Shown here piece by piece: positions 46,321-56,879 of a stretch of DNA of 64,000 bases; the stretch's first letter is position 1, and every line of letters begins with the position of its first letter. This DNA is from an uncultured Bacteroides sp. (GTDB lineage: Bacteria; Bacteroidota; Bacteroidia; Bacteroidales; Bacteroidaceae), in assembly GCF_958445495.1 (NCBI RefSeq), contig NZ_CAUCSQ010000010.1, forward strand, positions 56,147 to 120,146, read 5' to 3'. The position numbers were made by a program, and so were the translations under genes. Under the pieces are notes generated by a model, which did no database searches, was not told where the DNA came from, and saw only the letters and a program-made list of their open reading frames with translations.

Positions 46321-47874
46321 TTACAACGGAATATTACCATGTTTCTTAGCCGGATTGCTCAGCTTCTTGGTCTGCAATTGCTGCAAAGCGCGGATAATAC
46401 GGAAACGTGTGTTGCGCGGTTCGATAACGTCGTCAATGTAACCGTATTTGGCCGCATTGTAAGGATTGGCGAACAGTTTGGTATATTCGGCTTCCTTTTC
46501 CGCAAGGAATTGCGCCGGATTTTCATGCTCTTTCGCTTCACGGGCGTACAACACTTCTACGGCTCCCGCACCGCCCATTACGGCAATTTCTGCAGTAGGC
46601 CATGCATAATTCATGTCTCCGCGGAGTTGTTTACAGCTCATGACGATGTGCGAGCCGCCGTAAGATTTGCGCAATGTGATTGTTACCTTGGGCACGGTGG
46701 CTTCACCGTAAGCATATAACAGCTTGGCGCCGTGGAGGATTACTCCGTTGTATTCCTGTCCTGTTCCCGGAAGGAATCCCGGCACGTCCACCAATGATAC
46801 GATAGGAATATTGAAAGCATCGCAGAAACGTACGAAACGTGCGCCCTTGCGGGATGCGTTGCTGTCGAGCACTCCTGCCAGATATTTCGGCTGGTTGGCG
46901 ACGATACCCACGGATTGTCCGTTGAAACGTGCGAAACCGATGATAATGTTCTTGGCGTAGTCTTTCTGGATTTCGAGGAACTCACCGTTGTCCACAATCG
47001 CACCGATGACTTCATACATGTCGTACGGTTTGTTGGGGCTGTCGGGGATGATATCGTTCAAAGAGTCCTCCAACCGGTCGATAGGGTCGGTACAGTCGAT
47101 GTAAGGAGCCTCTTCAAGATTATTCTGCGGGATATAACTTAATAGTTTGCGGATTAGCGCCAATCCCTCTTCTTCTGTCTGGGCAGTGAAGTGGGTAACG
47201 CCCGATTTGGTGGAATGTACGCTTGCGCCTCCGAGGTTTTCCTGGCTTACGTCCTCACCCGTTACGGTTTTCACCACTTTCGGACCGGTAAGGAACATAT
47301 AGGAAGTGCCTTCCATCATCAGAGTAAAGTCAGTCAAAGCCGGAGAATAAACGGCGCCGCCGGCACAAGGGCCGAAGATACCGGAAATTTGCGGAATAAC
47401 GCCGGATGCGAGGATGTTACGTTGGAATATTTCCGCGTAACCGGCCAAAGCATTGATACCTTCCTGAATACGTGCACCTCCTGAGTCGTTGATTCCGATA
47501 CAGGGAGCACCCATTTTCATGGCCTGGTCCATGATTTTGCAAATCTTCTGCGACATGGTTTCCGACAGAGAACCGGCGGAAACGGTGAAATCTTGAGCGA
47601 ATACATATACCAGGCGTCCTTCGATAGTACCGCAACCGGTTACCACGCCGTCACCCGGATAATGTTTTTTCTCCATACCGAAGTTCGTGCATCTATGCTC
47701 GACGAACATGTCCATTTCTTCGAAGCTGCCTTCATCCAGCAGCATAGCCAGACGCTCACGTGCTGTGTATTTCCCTTTCTCGTGTTGCTTCGCAATTGCT
47801 TTTTCGCCGCCTCCGATACGCGCTACGGCACGACGTTCAATAAGCTCTTTAATTTTTTCAAGTTGATTACTCAT
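46321..47874 (-). CDS. mmdA: Methylmalonyl-CoA decarboxylase alpha / acyl-CoA carboxyltransferase
   Basis: A 517-residue biotin-dependent carboxyltransferase with two crotonase-like halves: [91 protein letters not shown] (split) and [17 protein letters not shown]. Alone it would be called propionyl-CoA carboxylase beta. Next to a carrier, an OadG-type anchor and a Na+ pump beta subunit, the decarboxylase alpha role is more likely. It converts (S)-methylmalonyl-CoA to propionyl-CoA, the product-forming step of propionate fermentation. Confidence 0.94.
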   Translation of the reverse strand: MSNQLEKIKELIERRAVARIGGGEKAIAKQHEKGKYTARERLAMLLDEGSFEEMDMFVEHRCTNFGMEKKHYPGDGVVTGCGTIEGRLVYVFAQDFTVSAGSLSETMSQKICKIMDQAMKMGAPCIGINDSGGARIQEGINALAGYAEIFQRNILASGVIPQISGIFGPCAGGAVYSPALTDFTLMMEGTSYMFLTGPKVVKTVTGEDVSQENLGGASVHSTKSGVTHFTAQTEEEGLALIRKLLSYIPQNNLEEAPYIDCTDPIDRLEDSLNDIIPDSPNKPYDMYEVIGAIVDNGEFLEIQKDYAKNIIIGFARFNGQSVGIVANQPKYLAGVLDSNASRKGARFVRFCDAFNIPIVSLVDVPGFLPGTGQEYNGVILHGAKLLYAYGEATVPKVTITLRKSYGGSHIVMSCKQLRGDMNYAWPTAEIAVMGGAGAVEVLYAREAKEHENPAQFLAEKEAEYTKLFANPYNAAKYGYIDDVIEPRNTRFRIIRALQQLQTKKLSNPAKKHGNIPL

Positions 47875-47903
47875 GAGTTCTTGTTGGTTTTAGAGTTTAT
47901 AGA

Positions 47904-48308
47904 TTAATGTTCGCAGAGTTCTGTCAACACTCCCAAAGTGGATTTCGGGTGAAGGAAAGCGATGTTCAAACCTTCGGCGCCTTTACGGGGAGCTTTGTCA
48001 ATCAGGCGGATTTCCTTGCTTTCCGCTTCTGCCAAGGCGTTGGCTACGCCGTCTTCTACGGCAAATGCCACGTGGTGGACACCCATGCCCCTGTTCTCGA
48101 TAAACTTGGCGATAGTACTTTCGGGACATGTCGGCTCCAACAGTTCGATTTTCGTCTCGCCTACTTTCAGGAAAGCGGTTCTAACCTTCTGGTCCTCTAC
48201 CGTTTCAATGTTATAACACTTCAAACCTAATACGTTTTCGTAGTAAGGAAGGGCCTCTTCGATGCTCTTTACGGCAATGCCCAGATGTTCAATGTGTGAA
48301 ATCTTCAT
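47904..48308 (-). CDS. mce: Methylmalonyl-CoA epimerase
   Basis: A 134-residue VOC-fold enzyme starting MKISHIEHLGIAVKSIEEALPYYENVLG. Likely metal ligands include the early His and Glu residues, GVHHVAFAVEDGVAN and a late Glu (GVLTELCEH). It interconverts the R and S forms of methylmalonyl-CoA, feeding the decarboxylase encoded immediately downstream (29 nt to mmdA). It is the first gene of the operon; a degenerate -7-like TTTCTTTG lies at 48365-48372. Confidence 0.95.
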   Translation of the reverse strand: MKISHIEHLGIAVKSIEEALPYYENVLGLKCYNIETVEDQKVRTAFLKVGETKIELLEPTCPESTIAKFIENRGMGVHHVAFAVEDGVANALAEAESKEIRLIDKAPRKGAEGLNIAFLHPKSTLGVLTELCEH

Positions 48309-48484
48309 GACTATATTTTTTTTATTTGGTTTTAAATTATGTGCTTATATGGTATAAAACAGCACAAAGAAAGACAATTCTTGCTTAATAAAGAAATTTT
48401 TCAGCATTTAATTGTTGAGATATAAACGATAAAAAACGATAGGACAGGGCGGCAAGGAATAGTTTTGTAATCCGGAGATTGCAT

Positions 48485-49507
48485 TTAAACATAAAATTTC
48501 ACCATCAGTTTGTTCAGCCATGACCAACTGATACGAAACCAGCGGCGGGTACTGCTCTGTTTCCCTCCGAAACGGAGCACGAAGTCGCGATAACCGTGTT
48601 TGCGGAAAGGAAGTCCCACATCCATGAACTCGATGTGGCGGAATCCCCGTTCGTGAGCGTCTTCCAGAGCCTTCCAGACAGCCAGTACGCCCGGATATTG
48701 CAGCGCATACGTCTTTCGCATCCCCCCCGAAAACCAAAGGAAGGCGTTTTCGCCGGAATAGATACACACAGAACCGCCGATAATCTTTTCCTTGTAACGG
48801 ACGATGAATATTTTTGCCTGTTTTCCTTTTATGAGCATGTTGTTCATGTGGCGGAAAAAATCGTTGGCAGGGAAATACCTGCGGATGCGGGAAGAATAAA
48901 CCTTGTGCAACATCCGTGAAAAATCGCGTATCTCTTCCGCAGTATGGGCCTCTTCCACTTTCGCTCCGTTTTTGAGCCCCTTTTTTATCTGGCGGATACG
49001 TGACGGACTGAACCGGTCTTCCGCCTTCGGGGAACTGTGTAACGAATTGCGCACCCGCAGCCAGTTGACAGGGAAATAGCCGTTGCTCCTGAAAGAGCGG
49101 TAACCGAACATCGAGTTGTTCAGGTTGCGGAATTCGATAAGGATACAGGTGCGGGTCGCCTCCTGCGTAAGATGTTCCAGCATCTCGCCGAAAATAACCT
49201 CTTCCCTTTCTCTGACAGCGGGAAGCGGTTTTTCTCTGCCGTCGGCAAGAGGAGTGTCCAGAAACTCTCCCTCTCCATATACTACGCATTGTCTTGCCAG
49301 ACAGGCGGGAAGCCATTTTTTTGCCTTGCGGATGGCTGCCAGAAGTCGTGCCACGGGTTTTCCGTTTTCAGTCGCCACTATCAGCAGAGGCGAATAACCG
49401 GGAGTCGCTTCATATATCTGAAACAACTCTTTGGAATGGAATGTATTGTTTCCCGGCAAATCGGGAATATCCTTTCCATGATAATATGTAGTTAGTTTAA
49501 GTGACAT
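48485..49507 (-). CDS. FemAB/GNAT-like acyltransferase
   Basis: A 340-residue protein of the double-GNAT FemAB-like type: an N-terminal half with LLIVATENGKPVARLLAAI, a basic helical middle (RIRQIKKGLKNGAKVEEA), and a C-terminal acetyltransferase half (FIVRYKEKIIGGSVCIYSG, LQYPGVLAVWKALEDAHERGFRHIEFMDVG). Family members attach amino acids to peptidoglycan precursors or acylate sugars; the substrate here is unknown. ATG 49507 is taken as the start. The longer frame starts with TTG at 49516, which lies inside the -7 box TAAATTTG (49521-49514). This makes a leaderless mRNA likely. Confidence 0.85.
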   Translation of the reverse strand: MSLKLTTYYHGKDIPDLPGNNTFHSKELFQIYEATPGYSPLLIVATENGKPVARLLAAIRKAKKWLPACLARQCVVYGEGEFLDTPLADGREKPLPAVREREEVIFGEMLEHLTQEATRTCILIEFRNLNNSMFGYRSFRSNGYFPVNWLRVRNSLHSSPKAEDRFSPSRIRQIKKGLKNGAKVEEAHTAEEIRDFSRMLHKVYSSRIRRYFPANDFFRHMNNMLIKGKQAKIFIVRYKEKIIGGSVCIYSGENAFLWFSGGMRKTYALQYPGVLAVWKALEDAHERGFRHIEFMDVGLPFRKHGYRDFVLRFGGKQSSTRRWFRISWSWLNKLMVKFYV

Positions 49508-49513
49508 GTGGTA

Positions 49514-49521
49514 CAAATTTA
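49514..49521 (-). promoter_or_regulatory. -7 box abutting the FemAB-like gene
   Basis: TAAATTTG on the minus strand ends 6 nt before ATG 49507, with TTGTTG 18-21 nt upstream as -33. This is the strongest of three promoter/start-codon near-overlaps in the window. Confidence 0.7.
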
Positions 49522-49657
49522 CACTTTTTATTTTTTATCCAACAAGAAAATCGGGATTTTGTTGAACATGTTTTACATCAAAGAAAAGTTTTCCCCGCAG
49601 CTTGTGAAAATGCAATGTGATAAAATGTGAAGGCGGGGAAAAACGGAAAGGATTACT

Positions 49658-49689
49658 TGTGTATATTTTTATACTTTTACTTACCTTTG
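49658..49689 (+). promoter_or_regulatory. Promoter for the carbonic anhydrase gene
   Basis: TTG (49658-49660), a 21-nt spacer and TACCTTTG (49682-49689), 22 nt before ATG 49712. Confidence 0.7.
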
Positions 49690-49711
49690 CGTCAGTAATA
49701 TATTAAATGTC

Positions 49712-50254
49712 ATGATTGAAGAAATTTTAGCTTACAACAAGCAATTCGTTGAAAAGAAAGGATACGAAGCATATATTACCAATAAGTATCCCGATAAAAA
49801 GATTGCCATTCTTTCCTGTATGGATACGCGGCTGACGGCTTTGTTGCCCGCCGCATTAGGGATAAAAAACGGCGATGTGAAAATGATAAAGAATGCGGGA
49901 GGAGTGATTTCCCATCCGTTCGGCAGTGTGATTCGCAGTTTGCTTGTCGCTATTTTTGAGCTGGGAGTAGAAGAAGTGATGGTGATTGCGCATTCTGATT
50001 GCGGAGCCTGCCACATGCATAGCGATGAGATGCTTGAGAAAATGAAGGCGAGAGGCATTAATCCCGATTATATTGACATGATGCGTTTTTGCGGGGTCGA
50101 TTTCCGTGCGTGGCTGGACGGCTTCGAGGATACGGAGAAATCGGTACGGGGAACGGTCGATTTTATCATACACCATCCTTTGATTCCTTCAGATGTGAAA
50201 GTCTACGGATTCATCATCGATTCGACGACAGGGGAGCTGACGAGGATTGTGTAA
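49712..50254 (+). CDS. Beta-class carbonic anhydrase
   Basis: A 180-residue beta-carbonic anhydrase that interconverts CO2 and bicarbonate. Zinc ligands are visible: Cys36 and the Asp38/Arg40 dyad in SCMDTR, and His94 and Cys97 in IAHSDCGAC. The MIKNAGG segment near residue 60 is also typical. It is a short cytosolic form. Bicarbonate supply fits the CO2-dependent carboxylation/decarboxylation enzymes nearby, though no operon link is seen. Its 3' end overlaps the possible extension of the small gene on the minus strand. Confidence 0.95.
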   Translation: MIEEILAYNKQFVEKKGYEAYITNKYPDKKIAILSCMDTRLTALLPAALGIKNGDVKMIKNAGGVISHPFGSVIRSLLVAIFELGVEEVMVIAHSDCGACHMHSDEMLEKMKARGINPDYIDMMRFCGVDFRAWLDGFEDTEKSVRGTVDFIIHHPLIPSDVKVYGFIIDSTTGELTRIV

Positions 50255-50527
50255 GGCCGGCATCGGGCGGACCGTGGCCGGACGGCGAATTGAAATAAGT
50301 GCGGCGACCGTTTTCCCTATGGGTGCAGATGTGATGAAAGAAGAAAAGAAAGCAAAAAAATAAGGCAGCTTTTTATCGGCTGCCTTTATCTTTTTACGGT
50401 CATATGCTCTCTTTGATTTATGCACCCTTTTATGGCAAATCGGATGTCCGTACATCTCGATTTCCGCCTCACGGCTTGCTTTGCGATTGGCCTTGATGTA
50501 ATCGTCCTGCGTAAATTGTTTTTTCAT
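50189..50527 (-). CDS. Small basic protein with doubtful C-terminal extension
   Basis: The N-terminal half MKKQFTQDDYIKANRKASRE...RVHKSKRAYDRKKIKA looks like a real small, basic, cytosolic protein. It has its own -7 box (TATCTTTG, 50557-50550), 22 nt upstream of ATG 50527. The second half (after about residue 55) is compositionally unlike it, runs through the carbonic anhydrase terminator and into the end of that gene on the other strand. It is probably unselected read-through, perhaps from loss of an earlier stop. No family name recognised. Confidence 0.55.
   Translation of the reverse strand: MKKQFTQDDYIKANRKASREAEIEMYGHPICHKRVHKSKRAYDRKKIKAADKKLPYFFAFFSSFITSAPIGKTVAALISIRRPATVRPMPALHNPRQLPCRRIDDESVDFHI
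50362..50400 (+). terminator. Carbonic anhydrase terminator
   Basis: AAGGCAGC (50362-50369) pairs with GCTGCCTT (50379-50386), followed by TATCTTTTT. It lies within the 3' half of the opposing small ORF. Confidence 0.7.
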
Positions 50528-50549
50528 AATGATATTGTTTTTAACCGTG

Positions 50550-50557
50550 CAAAGATA
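50550..50557 (-). promoter_or_regulatory. -7 box for the small basic protein gene
   Basis: TATCTTTG on the minus strand, 22 nt before ATG 50527. Confidence 0.6.
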
Positions 50558-50589
50558 GGGTTTTATTTCTTATTACGGCTGTTTTGCAC

Positions 50590-50597
50590 TATCTTTG
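50590..50597 (+). promoter_or_regulatory. -7 box for the nitroreductase operon
   Basis: TATCTTTG, 32 nt before ATG 50630. It excludes the long in-frame extension from 50420. Confidence 0.6.
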
Positions 50598-50629
50598 CAT
50601 ACATTAATCTAAATGAAACCGGAAATAAT

Positions 50630-51166
50630 ATGGAAAATTTCAGTGAATTGATAAAGAAACGCCGCAGCATGCGTAAATTCACGGATGAAGAATTGACCCA
50701 GGATGAGGTCGTATCCTTGATGAAAGCGGCTTTGATGTCACCTTCTTCCAAACGCAGCAACAGTTGGCAATTCATAGTAGTTGACGATAAAGAACTATTG
50801 AAAGAACTCTCTCACTGCAAGGAGCAAGCCTCCTCTTTTATTGCGGATGCCGCTTTGGCTATTGTGGTGACGGCCGATCCGTTGGCGAGTGACGTCTGGA
50901 TTGAAGATGCGGCTATTGCCTCCATTATGATACAGTTGCAGGCGGAAGACCTTGGGCTGGGCAGTTGTTGGGTGCAGGTGCGCGAACGTTTCACGGCTAC
51001 CGGAATGCCCTCCGACGAATTTGTACACGGCATTCTGGATATTCCTTTGCAGCTTCAGGTACTCTCCGTCATTGCCATCGGCCATAAAGGGATGGAGCGC
51101 AAGCCGTTCAATGAAGAACATCTCCAATGGGAAAAAATCCATATCAATAAGTTCGGAGGAAAATAA
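50630..51166 (+). CDS. Nitroreductase-family flavoprotein
   Basis: A 178-residue FMN-binding protein: MENFSELIKKRRSMRKFTDEEL (split), the flavin segment ALMSPSSKRSNSWQFIVVDD, AIASIMIQLQAEDLGLGSCW and VIAIGHKGMERKPF. It is an oxidoreductase of the Nfs/Frm superfamily with unknown natural substrate. It is the first gene of a rightward run ending with maf; the next gene follows after 2 nt. Confidence 0.92.
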   Translation: MENFSELIKKRRSMRKFTDEELTQDEVVSLMKAALMSPSSKRSNSWQFIVVDDKELLKELSHCKEQASSFIADAALAIVVTADPLASDVWIEDAAIASIMIQLQAEDLGLGSCWVQVRERFTATGMPSDEFVHGILDIPLQLQVLSVIAIGHKGMERKPFNEEHLQWEKIHINKFGGK

Positions 51167-51168
51167 GA

Positions 51169-51504
51169 ATGGGAGCTGCCAAAGCAAATAATAGTAAAGA
51201 TACCTATCTTGCTACCGCCGTTACTTTTATAGTAATCGGTTCGCTTTTTTTAGTTGACAAACTGGTTCATTTTTCCTCCGTCGGTTTGCCTTGGGTGATG
51301 AATAAAGACAATATGCTGCTGTATGCCTCTGCCTGTTTTCTTATATTCAAGCGTGACAAATCGATTGGTTTTGTACTGTTAGGGCTTTGGCTGGTAATGA
51401 ATATCGGTTTGGTAATTTCCCTGCTCGGTTCGCTTTCCGGTTATTTATTGCCGTTGACATTACTTATTGTCGGAATCATTTTATTTTGGATAGCAAAACG
51501 TTGA
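51169..51504 (+). CDS. Small membrane protein (LiaF/DUF5668-like transmembrane domain)
   Basis: A 111-residue protein with four hydrophobic segments (TAVTFIVIGSLFLVDKL, NMLLYASACFLIF, SIGFVLLGLWLVMNIGLVIS, LLPLTLLIVGIILFWIA) and almost no soluble part. The pattern resembles the LiaF-type transmembrane domain family. It sits tightly between the nitroreductase gene (2 nt) and the DUF2520 gene (7 nt). Function unknown. Confidence 0.75.
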   Translation: MGAAKANNSKDTYLATAVTFIVIGSLFLVDKLVHFSSVGLPWVMNKDNMLLYASACFLIFKRDKSIGFVLLGLWLVMNIGLVISLLGSLSGYLLPLTLLIVGIILFWIAKR

Positions 51505-51511
51505 AAAAACA

Positions 51512-52808
<1,297 letters not shown>

Positions 52809-52903
52809 CAAGGTAACTCGCGTTTATTATGGCATTTGATTTTTAATAACATGTAATTCCTAACAGCAGCCCTTAATCGGGATTCGCATAATTAATTGAA
52901 GCC

Positions 52904-53485
52904 GTGCTTGACAATTTAAAGAAGTACCAGATTATATTAGCCTCCAATTCGCCCCGCCGGAAAGAACTGATGTCTGGTTTGGGAATAGAATACGTAGTCA
53001 GGACATTGCCCGATGTCGATGAGTCATACCCGGATACGTTGGCGGGCGCCGCCATTCCCGAATACATTTCGCGTGAGAAAGCCGACGCTTATCGTTCCGC
53101 CATGAAACCCGGCGAATTGCTGATTACGGCAGACACCATTGTCTGGTTAGACGGAAAAGTGCTCGGTAAGCCGGAAGGCAGGGAAGGAGCCATTGAAATG
53201 CTCCGTGCCCTTTCGGGAAAATCCCATCAGGTCTTCACGGGTGTCTGTCTGACCACCACCGAGTGGCAAAAGAGTTTTACCGCCTCCTCCGACGTTCTGT
53301 TCGACGTCCTGTCAGAAGATGAAATCCTGTATTATGTAGACCGTTACCGGCCGATGGACAAGGCGGGAGCCTACGGTGTGCAGGAGTGGATTGGATATAT
53401 CGGGGTGAAATCTATTTCCGGTAGTTTTTATAACATCATGGGACTCCCCATACAGAAACTATACGGGGAGTTGAAAAAATTATAA
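52904..53485 (+). CDS. maf: Maf-family nucleotide pyrophosphatase
   Basis: A 193-residue house-cleaning NTP pyrophosphatase: signature ILASNSPRRKELMSGLGI, DVDESYP, ISREKADAY, ITADTIVWLDGKVLGKP and the C-terminal GAYGVQEWIGYIGVKSISGS. It starts with GTG at 52904. Its stop overlaps the stop of the convergent TPR gene by 6 nt, so no terminator separates them. Confidence 0.95.
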   Translation: MLDNLKKYQIILASNSPRRKELMSGLGIEYVVRTLPDVDESYPDTLAGAAIPEYISREKADAYRSAMKPGELLITADTIVWLDGKVLGKPEGREGAIEMLRALSGKSHQVFTGVCLTTTEWQKSFTASSDVLFDVLSEDEILYYVDRYRPMDKAGAYGVQEWIGYIGVKSISGSFYNIMGLPIQKLYGELKKL

Positions 53486-55687
53486 TAAATCCAGCATCAA
53501 AGGAATGTCCTCTTCTCGAATGCCTTGTTTGAGAAGAGACTCCTCATCTTTGCGGAACATCTCCAGAAACCGTTCACGGTTGCCGCTTACGGTAATCGCT
53601 TTCCCGTAAAGAACGGCGGCTTTTTGAGTATCCCCCATAACCCAGGCGACATGTCCCGCATTCATATAGTCGATGGCTAACGGTTTCAGCTCAATGATTT
53701 TTTCGTAATATCTCATCGCCTGCTCGTATTTCAGGCTGACGAATGAACACCAGCCGATGCCGCGCCATGCCTTGATACAATTGTTCTCGATGAAATCTAA
53801 TTTGAAGAAATAGTTCAGCGCCTCTTCATACTGTCCGAGTTCCGCCAGGCAACTGCCGATATAGAACGCCACATTTGCCGCCTCCGGTTCTGCCTCCTCT
53901 ACCTTCTTATAATAAGTAATCGCTGTCCGGTAGTCCTTATTCAACCGGTAGCAGGTAGCCAGATGGCGGTTGTTCCAGATATTGTCCGGTTTCAGCGTGT
54001 CGGCTTTTAAATAAATCCCGATAGCCTCCGCATATCTTTTCCTTTTCTGCAAAGCATATCCGAATTTCTGGTAAGATTCCGCCCCGTTGACCTCAAATCC
54101 CCCTATGGTTTCCATCTCCTCATAAATTTCAATCGCTTCGTCCCAGCGTTCTTTTTTCAGGTAAAAATCAGCGATGGGGAACAATACATCCTCCCAATAC
54201 AACACATTGTCCAGCGCGGGAATATGGTGGAAGTCGAGCTTCTCTTTGAAAATATCCCTGAACTCATGCCGGCGCATGTTTAGTTTGAAAAAACGGTACA
54301 GGTCGTGTAAGTACTGGTTGCTGGCGGTTCCGGGACGTTCATTGAATTTCTTGATGTTCTCCGCATTCGACCTCTCCGTCAATTCCGCCACCTGCTGTTC
54401 GCTAAGCTGGCTCAGCATCATCTCCTGTTGCATCTTAGGCAGTTGGTGGATAGTGAAAAAGAGCGAATACTTGTCGCTGTTGCTGAAAAATCCCGACTGG
54501 AGAATTAAATCCAGCAGGCTGCTTCCCTCATTGCCCGTTTGCTTCATCGCCCTGAATACGTTAGACTGCTGCTTGCTGAACGGATAAAACCAGTTCTGCA
54601 CTTCACGGAAGAACGGATAACTCTTCAGGGAAGAGAACGTGCTCATATACACATCCGCGCCTTCCAGTTGAAGTTCATTCATTTCGCGCAGCTTGTCTCC
54701 CAGTCCGGATTTGGAAAAAGCGTCCTCCCAGTCCGGGTTCTTGTCGTCATTCTCCTCGTCGTTCTCTTCGAAACCGAATTTCATGTTCTTCATGGAAGAG
54801 ACATTTCTCAACATTTCGGGAATAATCTCCTCCCTCATTTTTTTGTCTATCTTCTCCGTTTCCTGGCATAAAAGCATCTGGCGGTAAATACGGGCGACAT
54901 CTTCCCTGAAAGGCGGTATTTCCTCCATGAGGTCCATCCGTCTGATTAAGTCGGGATAGAAAGGAAGCCGCATTCTGTATAGGTGGAAAACAATCAGAGC
55001 CCCCACCAGTGCCCGCTGGCTGACGTTGACGTCCGGATGCCGGTAGGCATCCAGCAGCCACATGACTTTGCGCAAATCGAAACACTCCATCACGCTTAAT
55101 GTGACGGCGCTGACAAACAGGCATAAATCATTGGGCGAAAGCAATTCCGAGGTGAGCATGGACTGGGCGTCCTCTTCCTCCTCCTGGCTCCAAGAACTGT
55201 TCGTCCATGTTCTTATGAACATGAATTTGAGTGTATCTTCGTGCCGTTTCAATACCTCATCCATTTTTTCATCGGAAAGCAATCCGCTGACTGCCAAGTC
55301 GTCATTGAACGCTTCCAGTATATGCAGCATTTTCTTTATGCCGTATGCCGACACGCCGGCAGGTCCGGGAGTACGCCGCACCTCATGGTAATATTTTGAC
55401 GATACATTGTCCAGCATGAGCAAATGCGCTTGGTCGGCAATGCTCCATGTGTCTGCCACCAGTTTCCGGTACAGGTTCCACCGTTCGGGATCGTTCGCCC
55501 CCTGCCTCATATATTCCAGCATATACTTGTAAGAAGTCTGGAGCTCCTCCAGACGAGTGCGCAAATCCCAATCGGGACATTGCCAGAGCGATGACTCCAG
55601 TTGCATTAAAGCTTCCTTGAGCCTTTTCCCTTCCAGTAAGGTACGTATATATGCGTATTGTTCATTAATTGTTTTTTCGTTCATCAT
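53480..55687 (-). CDS. Large TPR-repeat protein
   Basis: A 735-residue cytosolic, helical, Glu/Lys/Leu-rich protein. The last 250 residues hold at least five tetratricopeptide repeats (e.g. WDEAIEIYEEMETIGGF, YAEAIGIYLKADTLKPDN, YRTAITYYKKVEEAEPE, YEQAMRYYEKIIELKP, TQKAAVLYGKAITVSG). The first two thirds have no recognised domain. It is probably a protein-interaction scaffold; the partner is unknown. It is co-transcribed with the DUF418 membrane protein gene, whose stop is 7 nt upstream. Either of two adjacent ATGs (MM) could be the start. Confidence 0.85.
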   Translation of the reverse strand: MMNEKTINEQYAYIRTLLEGKRLKEALMQLESSLWQCPDWDLRTRLEELQTSYKYMLEYMRQGANDPERWNLYRKLVADTWSIADQAHLLMLDNVSSKYYHEVRRTPGPAGVSAYGIKKMLHILEAFNDDLAVSGLLSDEKMDEVLKRHEDTLKFMFIRTWTNSSWSQEEEEDAQSMLTSELLSPNDLCLFVSAVTLSVMECFDLRKVMWLLDAYRHPDVNVSQRALVGALIVFHLYRMRLPFYPDLIRRMDLMEEIPPFREDVARIYRQMLLCQETEKIDKKMREEIIPEMLRNVSSMKNMKFGFEENDEENDDKNPDWEDAFSKSGLGDKLREMNELQLEGADVYMSTFSSLKSYPFFREVQNWFYPFSKQQSNVFRAMKQTGNEGSSLLDLILQSGFFSNSDKYSLFFTIHQLPKMQQEMMLSQLSEQQVAELTERSNAENIKKFNERPGTASNQYLHDLYRFFKLNMRRHEFRDIFKEKLDFHHIPALDNVLYWEDVLFPIADFYLKKERWDEAIEIYEEMETIGGFEVNGAESYQKFGYALQKRKRYAEAIGIYLKADTLKPDNIWNNRHLATCYRLNKDYRTAITYYKKVEEAEPEAANVAFYIGSCLAELGQYEEALNYFFKLDFIENNCIKAWRGIGWCSFVSLKYEQAMRYYEKIIELKPLAIDYMNAGHVAWVMGDTQKAAVLYGKAITVSGNRERFLEMFRKDEESLLKQGIREEDIPLMLDLL

Positions 55688-55694
55688 GATTCAA

Positions 55695-56879
55695 TTATTT
55701 ATTTTTTCCAATCCAGGTCAGACGTCTCCACAGACCTTCGAAAGGACCGTGCTTATGGTGTCGGAGCCACCACGAACAGAATGCCATTTGTAGCAGAACA
55801 AAAAGAATGCCAAAAAAGAAACTGTAAGTGATACCCAGATAACGTCCCAGTTCGAATCCCCAATGATAGAACAAAAGAGAACCGAAAACGGATTGTCCCA
55901 GATAGTTTGTCAGGCTCATTTTCCCGTAAGACGTGAAACGCATCAGGAAACTGCGGTCTTTCACGCGGTAGAAAGTGAGTAACAGTCCCGTTACCAGCAG
56001 CACCATGAAGCTAAGGTTGCTGAGCGAGCTTAAAATAAGTTGTAAAGGTACGAGGACGGCATCTCTTCCGATATATTCCGGCAGCATGTTGTTGAGTCCG
56101 TAGAGGGGAAAGAAGCAGAGCAGGGAAATCGCCAGAGCTTTCAGCCAGAGACGTTCATTCCGTTCGCTGTAAAGGAAATATTTCCGGCGGCCGACCAGCA
56201 TGCCGAACAAAAACAATCCCGGAGTCTGCAGGATACGCCCGTGTTCCAACGCCCAGGTCATGTTGGCAAGCTGCCCTTCCCACAGATTCATGCGGATAGT
56301 TTCGAGGAATGTGCCGTTTTTCTGTACGTCGTATGCTATGCCGAAATAATAACGTGCGAGACTCTCACCCGCCGCATAATCCGGGTTGCATAAAGCATAA
56401 ATTAACTTTGCCCAGTCAATCGGCTGGAGGATTAGCAAAGTGGCGGTAATGATGACGGTACGGTCGCTCATGCGGCAGAATAGCGGAAGGATGATTCCGA
56501 GAATGGCATACATCGTCAATATCTCTCCGGTGAAGAATGCCGCGTTAAACTGCCCGATGATGAACAAAAGAAATAACCGCCATAAAAAACGGAGCCGGAA
56601 ATCTTTCCCTTTGCGTTGTTGGTTATGTTCCTGGATGTAAAAGCTGAAACCGAAGAGCAATGCGAATACTGCATACGCCTTGTTGCTGAATGCAAAGAAT
56701 AATCCTCGCCAGATAGCCTGGTCGGTAAAACCCATCCATTCGAAAGGGACTTTCTCCGGGAAAGAATAAAAATTGAAATGCTCAACACTGTGTAAAAGGA
56801 TAATTCCCATTACGGCAAATCCTCTTAATACGTCGGCCACGTCTATCCGGGCGTTGGTTTCGGCGATTTTGTGTTCCAT
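55695..56879 (-). CDS. DUF418-family membrane protein
   Basis: A 394-residue protein with about ten hydrophobic segments. It has the family opening RIDVADVLRGFAVMGIILLHS, FSNKAYAVFALLFGFSFYIQ and the C-terminal SYGKMSLTNYLGQSVFGSLLFYHWGFELG (split), which mark the DUF418/YeiB family. These proteins are related to membrane acyltransferases, but the reaction is not established. It is first in a two-gene unit with the TPR protein. Confidence 0.92.
   Translation of the reverse strand: MEHKIAETNARIDVADVLRGFAVMGIILLHSVEHFNFYSFPEKVPFEWMGFTDQAIWRGLFFAFSNKAYAVFALLFGFSFYIQEHNQQRKGKDFRLRFLWRLFLLFIIGQFNAAFFTGEILTMYAILGIILPLFCRMSDRTVIITATLLILQPIDWAKLIYALCNPDYAAGESLARYYFGIAYDVQKNGTFLETIRMNLWEGQLANMTWALEHGRILQTPGLFLFGMLVGRRKYFLYSERNERLWLKALAISLLCFFPLYGLNNMLPEYIGRDAVLVPLQLILSSLSNLSFMVLLVTGLLLTFYRVKDRSFLMRFTSYGKMSLTNYLGQSVFGSLLFYHWGFELGRYLGITYSFFFGILFVLLQMAFCSWWLRHHKHGPFEGLWRRLTWIGKNK

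Noticed and set aside
50420..50629. 70-residue extension of the nitroreductase
   Set aside because: The -7 box at 50590-50597 lies inside it and the family starts at MENFSELI.
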